A stretch of DNA of 42,558 nt from Pirellulales bacterium (GCA_029246985.1 JAQWMC010000101.1:1-42558), one strand, 5' to 3'. Positions 19,407 to 29,503 are shown, counted from the stretch's first letter. Notes: generated by a model not told the origin, from the letters alone. Numbers and translations are program-made.

Positions 19407-19615
19407 ATTAGGCTTGGTTCTCTTTATTCTGTTGCGATAGAAATACGGCTCTCGCATCTTAAGTCGGTGGGTCGCAGTTGTAGTGTTCATAATTTGAGTG
19501 AAATAAATTAAAGAATTTTAGTGAAATACTCCTGAGTAGATTCTGCCAACGCCATCAGAAAACTGGTGTACAGGAATTTAGGAGTACCGACTGAAGAAGG
19601 AAGGAATTAGAAAAA

Positions 19616-21736
19616 GTGAAGCATCGTGTTGAACGGCAAGTTGGACAAGAGGTATTAGGTATCGAAACTGGTCTGCTGGCAAAACAAGCCGCAGGCAGCG
19701 TATTGGTTTCTTATGGGGAAACCACAGTGCTCGTTGCTGCGGCGACGGGATCACCCCGTGCGGGGATCGATTTCTTTCCATTAACGTGTGATTATCGGGA
19801 ACGAACTGCAGCGGCAGGCAAGTTTCCAGGTGGCTTTCTAAAGCGAGAAGGCCGGCCAACAATGAAGGAAACGCTTACAAGTCGTCTTATTGACCGACCG
19901 ATCCGGCCCTTGTTCCCAGAGGGGTTCCACGATGAGGTGCAAGTTCAGGCGCAGACGCTCTCGAGTGATCGGCAAAATGATCCTGATATTTTGGCCATGA
20001 TTGGTGCATCTGCTGCCCTTTGTATCTCTCCCCTACCTTTTGAGGGTCCTCTCGGCAGTGTTCGGCTCGCTCAGGTCAACGGAGAATTCGTACCGTTTCC
20101 TACGCAGGATCAACTTGAAGAGAGTGATCTAGATCTTATTGTTTCAGGTAGTAAGACGGCTATTCTCATGATCGAGGGTTTTGCCCGTGAGATGCCTGAA
20201 GAGCGCATGCTTGAGGCTCTGGAAGAAGCTCATCGTGTCATCATCACAATCTGTGAGATGCAAGATGAACTTGTCGCAAAGGCCGGAAAGCCGAAGAAGG
20301 AATGCGAGCTGCCCGACTATGCCCCACTCAAGAGCCGAATTAAGGGTACCTATTATTCCGAACTCTTGAAGGCTACGGGAATTACAGGCAAGCTTGAGCG
20401 AGGCGAGGCTGTGAAGGCTTTGAAGGTACGTGCTAAGGAAGAAATTTGTCCTGCAGATGCTGCAAGTAGTGACGACGCTGTTAATGAAGGTGATTTTTCA
20501 CACGTATGGCATGGTCTTGAAGAAGAAGCAATTCGAGAATTGATTCTTGGTGGGACGCGTCCAGATGGCCGGGATTCCAAGTCACTTCGAGCCATTGATT
20601 GTGAAGTTGATCTGTTGCCTCGCGTTCATGGATCAGCTCTTTTTCAGAGAGGTGAAACTCAGGCTCTTGTTACTGTTACGCTTGGAACTGGCAAGGACGA
20701 GCAGAGAGTAGATGGCTTGTTTGAGGAATACTCAAAGAAGTTCATGCTTGACTATTATTTCCCCTCTTTTTCTGTTGGTGAGGTTCGACCGATTCGAGGT
20801 CCAGGCCGTCGAGAGATAGGCCATGGTGCCCTTGCCGAACGAAGCGTCAAGCCAATCCTGCCTGATCCCGATGTTTTCCCTTACACAATTCGTGTGATCT
20901 CGGACATCTTAGAGTCAAATGGGTCCAGTTCGATGGCATCGGTTTGTGGTGCCACCCTTGGGTTAATGGCTGCTGGTGTGCCGATTACGAATCCTGTGGC
21001 TGGTATCTCGGTTGGTCTTGTGAAGGAGTCGGAAGATAAGTGGACGCTCCTTACCGATATCATCGGTGATGAGGATCACTTTGGTGATATGGACTTCAAG
21101 ATTGCCGGTTCACAAAACGGCATTACTGGGATTCAACTCGACTTGAAGATAAACGGTATATCTGCTTCTATCATCAAGGCGACACTCGAGCAGTCTCGAG
21201 AGGCTCGGCTCGAAATTCTTCGGTCAATGCTCTCGGCAGTTCGCAGACCTCGCGAAGAGATTTCTGGATGGGCGCCACGTTTGTTGCGCACGCACATTGA
21301 CCCTGAAAAGATAGGATTGCTTATTGGTCCGGGAGGAAAAACAATTCGCTCCATTCAGGAAACGACTGGTGCCAATGTAGAAGTCGATGATGACGGAACA
21401 GTTACTGTTGCAAGTCATGATGCGGAAAGTGCAACATCGGCTTTGGCAAAAATTGAAGCGCTTACGGCTTCGATTCAGATTGGTCGAATCTATGAGGGGC
21501 GCGTAACAAGCGTCAAAGACTTCGGTGCATTCATAGAGCTTGTGCCCGGAAAAGATGGTCTGTGCCATATCAGCGAACTCTCAAATGAGTACGTTGGAAA
21601 TGTTGGTGACGTTTGTCGCGTTGGTGACACAATGCGGGTCAAAGTTATTGCCGTTGACGAGCAAGATCGCGTAAAATTAAGCCGTCGAGCGGCCATGGAA
21701 GAAGCTACCGCTGAGGCGGAACCAGCAACTGAATAG
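19616..21736 (+). CDS. pnp: Polyribonucleotide nucleotidyltransferase
   Basis: Two RNase PH domains (TCDYRERTAAAGKFPGGFLKREGRP; RPDGRDSKSLRAIDCEV), KH motif IGLLIGPGGKTIRSIQ, S1 domain IYEGRVTSVKDFGAFIEL; GTG start. Confidence 0.97.
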   Translation: MKHRVERQVGQEVLGIETGLLAKQAAGSVLVSYGETTVLVAAATGSPRAGIDFFPLTCDYRERTAAAGKFPGGFLKREGRPTMKETLTSRLIDRPIRPLFPEGFHDEVQVQAQTLSSDRQNDPDILAMIGASAALCISPLPFEGPLGSVRLAQVNGEFVPFPTQDQLEESDLDLIVSGSKTAILMIEGFAREMPEERMLEALEEAHRVIITICEMQDELVAKAGKPKKECELPDYAPLKSRIKGTYYSELLKATGITGKLERGEAVKALKVRAKEEICPADAASSDDAVNEGDFSHVWHGLEEEAIRELILGGTRPDGRDSKSLRAIDCEVDLLPRVHGSALFQRGETQALVTVTLGTGKDEQRVDGLFEEYSKKFMLDYYFPSFSVGEVRPIRGPGRREIGHGALAERSVKPILPDPDVFPYTIRVISDILESNGSSSMASVCGATLGLMAAGVPITNPVAGISVGLVKESEDKWTLLTDIIGDEDHFGDMDFKIAGSQNGITGIQLDLKINGISASIIKATLEQSREARLEILRSMLSAVRRPREEISGWAPRLLRTHIDPEKIGLLIGPGGKTIRSIQETTGANVEVDDDGTVTVASHDAESATSALAKIEALTASIQIGRIYEGRVTSVKDFGAFIELVPGKDGLCHISELSNEYVGNVGDVCRVGDTMRVKVIAVDEQDRVKLSRRAAMEEATAEAEPATE

Positions 21737-21753
21737 GTCTATGTTGTTCCTCT

Positions 21754-21784
21754 CCGCAGGGCTATCGCGACGATGGCCCTGCGG
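21754..21784 (+). terminator. Strong GC hairpin downstream of pnp
   Basis: Perfect 9-bp stem CCGCAGGGC(21754-21762)/GCCCTGCGG(21776-21784), 18 nt after pnp stop; no clear U-tract. Confidence 0.5.
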
Positions 21785-21825
21785 GCGAGGTTGCATTCCA
21801 AAGAGTCCAGCATATCTCGGGCGCT

Positions 21826-22599
21826 GTGATTATGGGACAATCAGCATTGCTCAACGATCAACTTCCAAGTGAAGGTGGTACGTACGCCGAGTTGGTCAAG
21901 CTTGTTAGCGAACTTGCTCACGAAATCCGAAATCCGTTGTCGAGCATCCGATTAAATATGGAATTGCTGGGTGAGGACGTTGGTTCACTTGGCGATGACT
22001 CCGCAGCCAACCAAACTGCTCGGAGAGCCAAGGCGAAGATTGATTTGGTTCGTCAGGAATGTGATCGTCTACAGAAGCTTCTCGATGATTTCCTTGATTT
22101 CTCTCGACAGGAGGGTATCGATCCGGAGCCAGGCAATCTCAATGTCGAACTCGAGCAGTTGTTGGATTTCTTCCAGCCACGAACTGATGACGCTGGTGTC
22201 GAGCTTGTGAGATATTTGGATCCAGAATTGCCTGCAGTGCGGATTGATCGTGAGACGTTTCGATCGGCGATACTCAATCTCTTAATCAACGCGACTCAGG
22301 CAATGCAAGAAGGCGGGCAGTTGATGGTCAGGACACGTGCTGCTGGTCTCGGTGTATTGATCGAATTGATCGACACCGGTCCAGGCATGAGTTCTGAGAC
22401 ACTCGCTCGGGTGTTTGAGGCTTTCTATTCAACCAAACAAGGCGGCTCAGGACTCGGGCTTCCCACTGCTCGGAAAATTATTGAGGCCCATGGCGGCTCA
22501 ATTGACATAGAAAGTGCTCCTGGTCGCGGGACAAAGTTGGCAATATGGCTGCCGGCGCCCCCGCGTTTGCCAACAGAATCAACTGAGAAAAAATCATGA
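21826..22599 (+). CDS. Sensor histidine kinase (NtrB-like, soluble, no evident sensor domain)
   Basis: H-box ELAHEIRNPLSSIRLNMELL, ATPase motifs LINATQAM, DTGPGM, GGSGLGLPTARKIIEAHGG; GTG start. Confidence 0.88.
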   Translation: MIMGQSALLNDQLPSEGGTYAELVKLVSELAHEIRNPLSSIRLNMELLGEDVGSLGDDSAANQTARRAKAKIDLVRQECDRLQKLLDDFLDFSRQEGIDPEPGNLNVELEQLLDFFQPRTDDAGVELVRYLDPELPAVRIDRETFRSAILNLLINATQAMQEGGQLMVRTRAAGLGVLIELIDTGPGMSSETLARVFEAFYSTKQGGSGLGLPTARKIIEAHGGSIDIESAPGRGTKLAIWLPAPPRLPTESTEKKS

Positions 22600-22633
22600 A
22601 TTATGTTTCCAGCCCTAAAATAGTTTTTGGTGT

Positions 22634-24076
22634 GTGATGTCGACAAGCCCGATAGAAACTAGCTCTTCTCCGAAAAGTGTTGACGGAATTTCCAGATCCG
22701 TTCGTGTTCTTGTGGTGGACAATGACATTGTGCATGCACGGACAATGGGTGAGGGGCTTGAACGGCTTGGTTATAAAGTGATTGTGGCTGGAGGCGGTAA
22801 TGAAGGTGCCCAGCAGATCCGTGAGGATTCGTTCGATGTTGTTGTTACTGATCTTATGATGAATGACATCGGCGGTTTGGAAATTCTTAAAGTGGCGAAA
22901 ACATCATCTGCCGAGACGGAAGTTATTGTCGTAACGGGGCATGGAACAGTGCCATCAGCAGTTGAAGCGATGCAACAGGGTGCGTTTACGTACCTGCAGA
23001 AGCCTCTTGAGCTTGCTCAGTTAAGGGTTGCTGTTGAGAAGGCGTCTGCTGGAGTTCGTTTGCGGCTTAAGAATCTCGAGCTGAATCAGCGGCTTGATGA
23101 ACGATTTGGTTTTGAAGGTGTTGTGGGGTCTAGCACTCAGATGCGAGGCGTGATTGAGCGACTGAAACGGATTGCACCAACGGATGCAACTGTTCTGATT
23201 CAAGGTGCAACTGGTACCGGAAAGGAACTTGTTGCTCAAGCAATTCATCAAAACAGCCCACGAAAGAAAAAGCCTTTTGTTGCACTCAACTGCGCTGCGC
23301 TCAGTGAGAATATCCTTGAAAGTGAGCTTTTCGGCCATATCAAAGGTGCTTTCACTGACGCGTCTTCAGACAGAGTTGGGAAGTTTGAATACGCCGATGG
23401 CGGGACGCTTTTCCTTGATGAGGTTGGTGACATGCCTCTGGCGACGCAAATCAAACTGCTTCGAGTTCTCGAGTCAGGAGAGATAACAAGGGTTGGTTCG
23501 AATCAGCCTGTTCGAGTGAATGTTCGAATTCTCTCTGCAACAAATCGGAATCTTGAGGATGCAGTTGAAGATGGTAGTTTTCGTAGTGACCTCTATCATC
23601 GGCTTAAAGTCGTTACGATTCTGATCCCAAATCTGCAAGAACGATCCGCGGATATACCATTGCTTATTGAGCATTTCATAAAGCAATTTGCGAAAAGGCA
23701 TCAAAAGCCTATCAAAGGAATGTCACGTGCTGCGCGAGTTAATCTGCTGGCATTTTCATGGCCAGGGAATGTGCGTCAGCTTCGTAATGTTATTGAAAGT
23801 ATGGTGGTCGTTGATTGTGATGAGACGCTCGATGTTGATGATCTGCCAGCCGAACTGGAGCCAGAGTCTGGCCGCGTACAGGCAGTCGTCTCAGACAATG
23901 TTGAGGAGAATGTCGGTATTACATCTCTTGTTGGCAGGCCTCTTGATGAAATTGAAAAGATATTTATTGGAGAGACGCTCAAGCTGGCTGGAGGAAACCG
24001 GGAGCAGACCGCAGAAATGCTTGGTATTGGCGAACGAACACTTTATCGCAAGATAAAAGAGTACAAGCTTCACTAG
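22634..24076 (+). CDS. Sigma54-dependent response regulator, NtrC family
   Basis: Receiver [20 protein letters not shown]+ [24 protein letters not shown] loop, [13 protein letters not shown]-terminal Fis-type HTH. Confidence 0.93.
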   Translation: MMSTSPIETSSSPKSVDGISRSVRVLVVDNDIVHARTMGEGLERLGYKVIVAGGGNEGAQQIREDSFDVVVTDLMMNDIGGLEILKVAKTSSAETEVIVVTGHGTVPSAVEAMQQGAFTYLQKPLELAQLRVAVEKASAGVRLRLKNLELNQRLDERFGFEGVVGSSTQMRGVIERLKRIAPTDATVLIQGATGTGKELVAQAIHQNSPRKKKPFVALNCAALSENILESELFGHIKGAFTDASSDRVGKFEYADGGTLFLDEVGDMPLATQIKLLRVLESGEITRVGSNQPVRVNVRILSATNRNLEDAVEDGSFRSDLYHRLKVVTILIPNLQERSADIPLLIEHFIKQFAKRHQKPIKGMSRAARVNLLAFSWPGNVRQLRNVIESMVVVDCDETLDVDDLPAELEPESGRVQAVVSDNVEENVGITSLVGRPLDEIEKIFIGETLKLAGGNREQTAEMLGIGERTLYRKIKEYKLH

Positions 24077-24167
24077 AGAGTTGTGCGAGACCATGTATGG
24101 TCGATTTCGTATTCACCTTGTGACTCAATTATGGCTGACAATCTGAAGAAGTAAGTAGGAAAAAAGT

Positions 24168-25988
24168 ATGGGGAAGATTCAGACACTGCCCGTCTCTGTG
24201 ATTAATCGTATTGCAGCTGGCGAGGTGGTGGAACGGCCAGCAAGTGTCGTGAAAGAGCTCCTTGAGAATGCACTCGATTCCGGCCCTACTCGTGTTGATG
24301 CAGAGCTCGAGCAAGGTGGCATTGCCTTAATACGTATTGTTGATGATGGCTGTGGAATCGAAGCTGAAGATTTACCTCTCGCTGTTTCGCCGCATGCAAC
24401 CAGTAAACTTCATCGTGCAGATGATCTTGAGGACATCAAAACACTTGGCTTTCGTGGCGAAGCGCTGGCATCGATTGCTGAGGTGTCTCGCGTAGTGATA
24501 AGGACAAGAACTGCGTCTGGCACCGGCAGTCGTCTTGAGGTTGATGGTGGCCTGAACCGAGGAGTCATGCCAGAGGGTTGCAGACCTGGGACATCGGTCG
24601 AGGTGCATCAGCTGTTTTCAAAGATTCCAGCGAGGCGAGCGTTTCTCAAGACGCCAGCTACAGAGTGGTCTCACGCATCAGAGGCTTTTGTGAAAACAGC
24701 TCTTGCTCATCCTGAGATTGCATTCTCACTTACACACAATCGCAGGCGAGTGCATGAGTTGCCAGCAGTGGATGACTGGCGGCAAAGGATCGCTAATCTT
24801 TATGGAGTCCAGCTTGCTGATCGGCTACTTCATGCAAAGGAAGTCGACGATGATATTTCAGTAGTAGCTCTGATTGGGCGACCTGAAGACGATATGGCGA
24901 GTGGACGGTTCCAGCACTTCTTTATTGGTGGAAGGCCATTCCGTGATCGTTCGATCCTGCATGCAGTCCAAGAGGGGTATCGCGGACGGCTCCTTTCGGG
25001 GCGACAGCCGATTGTTTTTTTACAACTTCATGTTCCTCTTACGCACGTTGATGTGAATGTTCATCCAGCCAAAACAGAAGTGCGATTTCGTGATCCTGGT
25101 CGTCTGCACAGGCTTGTTTTACTCGCCGTACGAAGTGCTCTAGGTGGGATCAGTACCCCAACTGCTTTCGATCCACCAAGCAGCAGTTCGTCGACTGTAC
25201 CAGGCCTAGCTGCAGCAGAGGCTATTTGGAACCGACAGCAGTTGGTGTCTGGAAGTAATGAGAGTGATAGGAATAGCCCTCAGCACGTTACCCCTCATAA
25301 TCAGGAAAAATCAGAACGCAGACTTGATTCATCAGAGCCAAAACTTTTCGATGAAGACAATGAGATCGCAATAAAGCAGGAGAACTTGCCAGGTACTGAT
25401 GATGGTGGTGTTCCTGAGGAGCGTGCATTTCAGCTGCATCAACGTTATCTTGTGGTGGAAACAAAGGAAGGTATAGAGGTTATCGATCAGCATGCTCTGC
25501 ACGAACGAGTGCTTTATGAACAACTTCGTGAACGGATGTCGAATGGTGCAGTTGAAGTGCAGCCGTTATTAATTCCGGAGCAAGTTGAGCTTTCATCTCC
25601 AGAATTTGAGGCAGTCACTAGTCACCTTGATGTGCTGTCAGAGGCTGGAGTGAAGGTTGAGTCGTTTGGGGGAACTACTGTTGTGGTCCGAGGGAAGCCA
25701 GCGTTAGTCGGAAGAACATCAGCATCAGACATCATTCGAGAGGTAATTGATCGTCTGGCTGCTTTAGATGCAGATGGCGGTGATCATCGGGCTGTGGTTG
25801 ATGAGGTGCTCCATAGTCTTTCTTGTCGTGCAGCTATTAAAGCGGGAGATTCCCTTTCTCAGGCAGAAGTCGATACACTTGTTGCAGATCGGCATCGATA
25901 TCCTGGGACTCGTCACTGCCCTCATGGTCGCCCGACATCACTCATACTGTCGAGGCGAGAACTCGATAAACAATTTCGACGGACATAG
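24168..25988 (+). CDS. mutL: DNA mismatch repair protein MutL
   Basis: IQTLPVSVINRIAAGEVVERPASVVKELLENALDSG, DDGCGIEAEDL, GFRGEALASIAEVS; C-terminal DQHALHERVLYE. Confidence 0.96.
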   Translation: MGKIQTLPVSVINRIAAGEVVERPASVVKELLENALDSGPTRVDAELEQGGIALIRIVDDGCGIEAEDLPLAVSPHATSKLHRADDLEDIKTLGFRGEALASIAEVSRVVIRTRTASGTGSRLEVDGGLNRGVMPEGCRPGTSVEVHQLFSKIPARRAFLKTPATEWSHASEAFVKTALAHPEIAFSLTHNRRRVHELPAVDDWRQRIANLYGVQLADRLLHAKEVDDDISVVALIGRPEDDMASGRFQHFFIGGRPFRDRSILHAVQEGYRGRLLSGRQPIVFLQLHVPLTHVDVNVHPAKTEVRFRDPGRLHRLVLLAVRSALGGISTPTAFDPPSSSSSTVPGLAAAEAIWNRQQLVSGSNESDRNSPQHVTPHNQEKSERRLDSSEPKLFDEDNEIAIKQENLPGTDDGGVPEERAFQLHQRYLVVETKEGIEVIDQHALHERVLYEQLRERMSNGAVEVQPLLIPEQVELSSPEFEAVTSHLDVLSEAGVKVESFGGTTVVVRGKPALVGRTSASDIIREVIDRLAALDADGGDHRAVVDEVLHSLSCRAAIKAGDSLSQAEVDTLVADRHRYPGTRHCPHGRPTSLILSRRELDKQFRRT

Positions 25989-26084
25989 GAAGGCAAGGAG
26001 TTGGCTGTTGTGGAGATTGGAAGGCATCTTTGCCATACATAAAAAAACGCATTTTTTCTTAAACCAAGTAAAAGTTGAATTTGT

Positions 26085-27587
26085 ATGATTTGTGTCAGCC
26101 TAGCCAGAGGTCGCCATCGATATCTTCTGACTGAACTACGACATCTTGGCCAGCAGGGTGTAGATCTTGTGGAATTGCGGTTGGATTGTATTCAGCGAAA
26201 GGTGCAAGTTAAACGTCTTTTGGCCGACCGTCCTTGCCCTGTGATCGCAACATGCCGCCGCAAGCAGGACGGAGGTCACTGGGAGCGAACGGAAGAAGAG
26301 CGATTGACAGTGCTTCGGACAGCGATCGCAGAGGGTGTTGACTACGTCGATCTTGAAGACGACATCGCAAAATCGATACCTCGTTTTGGTTCAACGCGTC
26401 GCATTATCAGTTTTCATGACTTCAAGAGAACTCCTGATGATCTCAAGGGTCTTCATGCCTATTTAGCTGACCTGGATGCGGATGTTGTCAAAATTGCAAC
26501 ACTCGCCAATCATCCGAATGACAACCTGCGAATGCTCGAACTGGTACGTTCAAGTACCACTCCCACGGTTGGGCTTTGTATGGGTGAAATTGGGACACCA
26601 AGCCGAGTGCTCGCGGGTCAATTTGGTGCAACGTTTACATTTGCACCGTTCAATCCCGAGAAAATTCTTGCACCAGGACAGATTCCGTGGAGGCAGCTAC
26701 GGGAAATGTATCGATATGAGGCGATTACACCTTCAACAAAGGTTTACGGTGTCATTGCAGATCCGGTAGGCCATAGTCTCAGTCCGGTGGTTCATAATGC
26801 TGCTTGTGAAGCCGCTGGAATTGATGCGGTATATCTGCCATTCCTCGTTCCAAAAGGTCATCTTGGAGACTTATTAAAAAAAGCAAAACGTTGGCCACTT
26901 GCCGGTTTGAGTGTGACGATTCCCCATAAAGAAAATGTTGTAGGATTTGCATCCTCACAGGGTGACCTGGTGGAAGAGATCGGCGCTGCAAACACGATTT
27001 CTTTCGATGCTGAGACAAGGGCAATGAAAGTATTCAATACGGACGTTACCGCGGCTGTTGCAGCGATCCAAGAGTCTCTTGAAGCACAGGATGTTGGTTT
27101 CGGTGGACGTCTTGGTCTAAAAACTGCACTCATTCTCGGAGCAGGTGGTGCTGCTCGAGCAATCGCCTTCGGATTAAGAAAACAAGGAGTTGAAGTGACG
27201 ATTGCTTCCCGTACAGTAGGACGCGCTCACACACTGGCAGAATTAGTAAATGGTAAGGTGGTCGAGTGGTCAGGACGACATCGACTACCGTATGATTGTG
27301 TTGTGAACGCAACACCAATCGGAATGCATCCAAAGGTGAATGAAACACCATTTGAGGCAAAGCATTTGCGACCATATATGGTAGTTTTTGATACGGTTTA
27401 CAACCCGGAAAACACAGTGCTCGTCAAAGAGGCACAAGACGTCGGGTGTAAGGTGGTGACAGGGGTAGAGATGTTTGTCCGTCAGGCTGCTGAGCAATTC
27501 AAGATATGGCACGGTAAAGAGCCACCAGAGGGTGTAATGCGATTGGCGTTAAAGCAGGCAACGTCCTCTGTAAGGATTATTGAATAA
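26085..27587 (+). CDS. aroDE: Bifunctional 3-dehydroquinate dehydratase (type I)/shikimate dehydrogenase
   Basis: N-terminal type I DHQ dehydratase (VDLVELRLDCI, IISFHDFKRTP, VKIATLANHPND) fused to AroE (YGVIADPVGHSLSPVVHNAACEAAG, LSVTIPHKENV, LILGAGGAARAIAFGL). Confidence 0.92.
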   Translation: MICVSLARGRHRYLLTELRHLGQQGVDLVELRLDCIQRKVQVKRLLADRPCPVIATCRRKQDGGHWERTEEERLTVLRTAIAEGVDYVDLEDDIAKSIPRFGSTRRIISFHDFKRTPDDLKGLHAYLADLDADVVKIATLANHPNDNLRMLELVRSSTTPTVGLCMGEIGTPSRVLAGQFGATFTFAPFNPEKILAPGQIPWRQLREMYRYEAITPSTKVYGVIADPVGHSLSPVVHNAACEAAGIDAVYLPFLVPKGHLGDLLKKAKRWPLAGLSVTIPHKENVVGFASSQGDLVEEIGAANTISFDAETRAMKVFNTDVTAAVAAIQESLEAQDVGFGGRLGLKTALILGAGGAARAIAFGLRKQGVEVTIASRTVGRAHTLAELVNGKVVEWSGRHRLPYDCVVNATPIGMHPKVNETPFEAKHLRPYMVVFDTVYNPENTVLVKEAQDVGCKVVTGVEMFVRQAAEQFKIWHGKEPPEGVMRLALKQATSSVRIIE

Positions 27588-27618
27588 CCGATAGGGTTCA
27601 TGCCAGGAGGAAAAGTTC

Positions 27619-28191
27619 GTGGTTCGTCTGATACTTGTGGGTTACCGAGCTTCTGGAAAGACAACTATCGCTCGCGCTTTATCAAATCATTTTGACTGCC
27701 CTGCTATCGATGCGGATGAGGTATTTGAACAAAAGCATTCATGTTCAGTTGGGGAATTCATTCAGAGTCAAGGTGAGTTGTCCTTTCGAGATGCAGAAAC
27801 GCTCGTGTTACAAGAACTCCTCAGGATTTCGGATGGTGTGTTGTCGACGGGTGGTGGAATTGTTTTGCGAGAAGAAAATCGCAGCATAATGGGAAATGCT
27901 GGGCTGCCCATAGTATGGCTGGTGGCTCCCGCGGATGAAATTCGACGGCGACTTGCAGCGGACATAACAACAGCCAGCCGTCGCCCAGCGCTTGAAGGAA
28001 AAGATGTTTATTCTGAAGTTGATCAGGCACTGATCGATCGAGAGCCGTACTACGCTGATGTGGCCCATTTTCGTATAAATACAGACGGAGTATCAGTACC
28101 AGCCATTGTGGGGGAAATTATTGAATGGCTGGCCTCGTGGAAAGGTTGCGAGTCACGGCCTGGTGACGCATCTGCAGGAGCTAATTCATGA
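27619..28191 (+). CDS. aroK: Shikimate kinase
   Basis: ILVGYRASGKTTIARAL P-loop, CPAIDADEVFE, FRDAETLVLQEL, LSTGGGIVLREENR. Confidence 0.9.
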   Translation: MVRLILVGYRASGKTTIARALSNHFDCPAIDADEVFEQKHSCSVGEFIQSQGELSFRDAETLVLQELLRISDGVLSTGGGIVLREENRSIMGNAGLPIVWLVAPADEIRRRLAADITTASRRPALEGKDVYSEVDQALIDREPYYADVAHFRINTDGVSVPAIVGEIIEWLASWKGCESRPGDASAGANS

Positions 28192-29366
28192 ATAGTGGCA
28201 ATACTCTTGTCGCTCTTGTGTCTGCAGGATTAGCCGGAGCTCTGGCAGGCTTTGTACTGCATCGTTTTGTGAGTTGGTTACTTGATGAAATTGAGGTTGC
28301 CGAAGGCACGCAAGACAGTCAGGTCCAAAGTCTTGGAAAGTCTGCACCTCGGTATCGCAGTGTGACAATTGTGGCTGGTTGTCTCGTGGTAGTGGGAATC
28401 GTATGGTGGGAAGTCATCTACGAGGGGCTTTTGCCACACAATGTGGTGCGTACTACTGCAAGCTCCTCTGCTCTTTTGATACGGGCGTGGGGGCACTCAA
28501 TTTTTTTCTGGTTCCTTGCTGCTGCTGCTTGGGTCGATATTCGCTATCGAGTTATACCCGATGTCATCACAACGCCCGGTGTATTGTGCGGCCTCATTGC
28601 CTTGGCGATCTTCCCTGAAATTCTTCTTCCTGTTCCGGTCATTACTGAGCGATCTTTTGCAGCCGCTACTCTGACCGAAGATTTTTTGGTTGCCTGGGGA
28701 CCACTCAACGTGTCAAAAGCTGTTGATTCATCGGTACAACATCTGGCTACAACCATGGCTTTATTTATGTTGTGGTGGGCTCTGTGCACAGCTCGTTGGA
28801 CTCCAAAAAATAAAGGACGTTCAAAAGATCTGGTGCAGAGGATGAGCCAATGTGTCAGTGAGCCCCGTAATGTTGTTTTGGTGCTTGGTGTTGCCGTTCT
28901 TTGCATTGTGAATTGGTTGGGGGGGGTGCGTTTGGCAGCAATCGAGAGTGGGATGATCGGGCTGGCTGTTTCGGCAGGTATTGTCTGGTTTACTCGGGGG
29001 GGGGCTTCACTTGCTCTCGGTCGTGAGGCAATGGGTATGGGAGATGTCACCCTCATGGCAATGGTGGGTATTTGGCTTGGTTGGCAGCCTGCCGTATTGA
29101 TTTTTTTCCTAGCCACGTTTCTTGGATTAGTTCACGGGCTCTTTCAGCTCGTTATGCATCGTGAGAATGAACTGCCGTTTGGTCCAAGTCTGTGCTTGGC
29201 GGCGGTACTGGTTACTCTGTTCTGGCAGCCGGTATGGGCCTGGGCCTCAGTGTTCTTCGATGATGTCGTGCAACTGGGAACAGTTCTGGGGCTCGTTGTT
29301 CTACTCACCGCGGTGACCCTTTTCCTGTGGCGGTGGATGCGAGGAAAGATGCAGTCGATCGTTTGA
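28188..29366 (+). CDS. Prepilin peptidase-like (A24 family) membrane protein
   Basis: WVDIRYRVIPDVITTPG and GREAMGMGDVTLMAMVG aspartate motifs, multiple TM helices; ATGA overlap with aroK. Confidence 0.75.
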   Translation: MNSGNTLVALVSAGLAGALAGFVLHRFVSWLLDEIEVAEGTQDSQVQSLGKSAPRYRSVTIVAGCLVVVGIVWWEVIYEGLLPHNVVRTTASSSALLIRAWGHSIFFWFLAAAAWVDIRYRVIPDVITTPGVLCGLIALAIFPEILLPVPVITERSFAAATLTEDFLVAWGPLNVSKAVDSSVQHLATTMALFMLWWALCTARWTPKNKGRSKDLVQRMSQCVSEPRNVVLVLGVAVLCIVNWLGGVRLAAIESGMIGLAVSAGIVWFTRGGASLALGREAMGMGDVTLMAMVGIWLGWQPAVLIFFLATFLGLVHGLFQLVMHRENELPFGPSLCLAAVLVTLFWQPVWAWASVFFDDVVQLGTVLGLVVLLTAVTLFLWRWMRGKMQSIV

Positions 29367-29503
29367 TTTCAACAGATCTTCCTGAAATTTGCCTTGAAAT
29401 ACGGAAATTCCCAAGAAAACAACAGGCCGACGGCCTTGCTTGGGGTGGGTGTCTTCTCTATTCTCCGCATGTTCATGTCTCCTTTCATGATTGCTTTGTG
29501 GGT

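Noticed and set aside
23497-23515. GGTTCGAATC-like string resembling a tRNA T-loop
   Set aside because: Inside the response regulator CDS with no acceptor or anticodon stem around it
26042-26057. AAAAAA-CGCA-TTTTTT inverted repeat between mutL and aroDE
   Set aside because: A:T-only stem in an AT-rich gap; too weak to call a terminator
28544-29116. 190-aa minus-strand ORF inside the prepilin peptidase gene
   Set aside because: Antisense shadow of a membrane protein; composition is typical of reverse-frame translation
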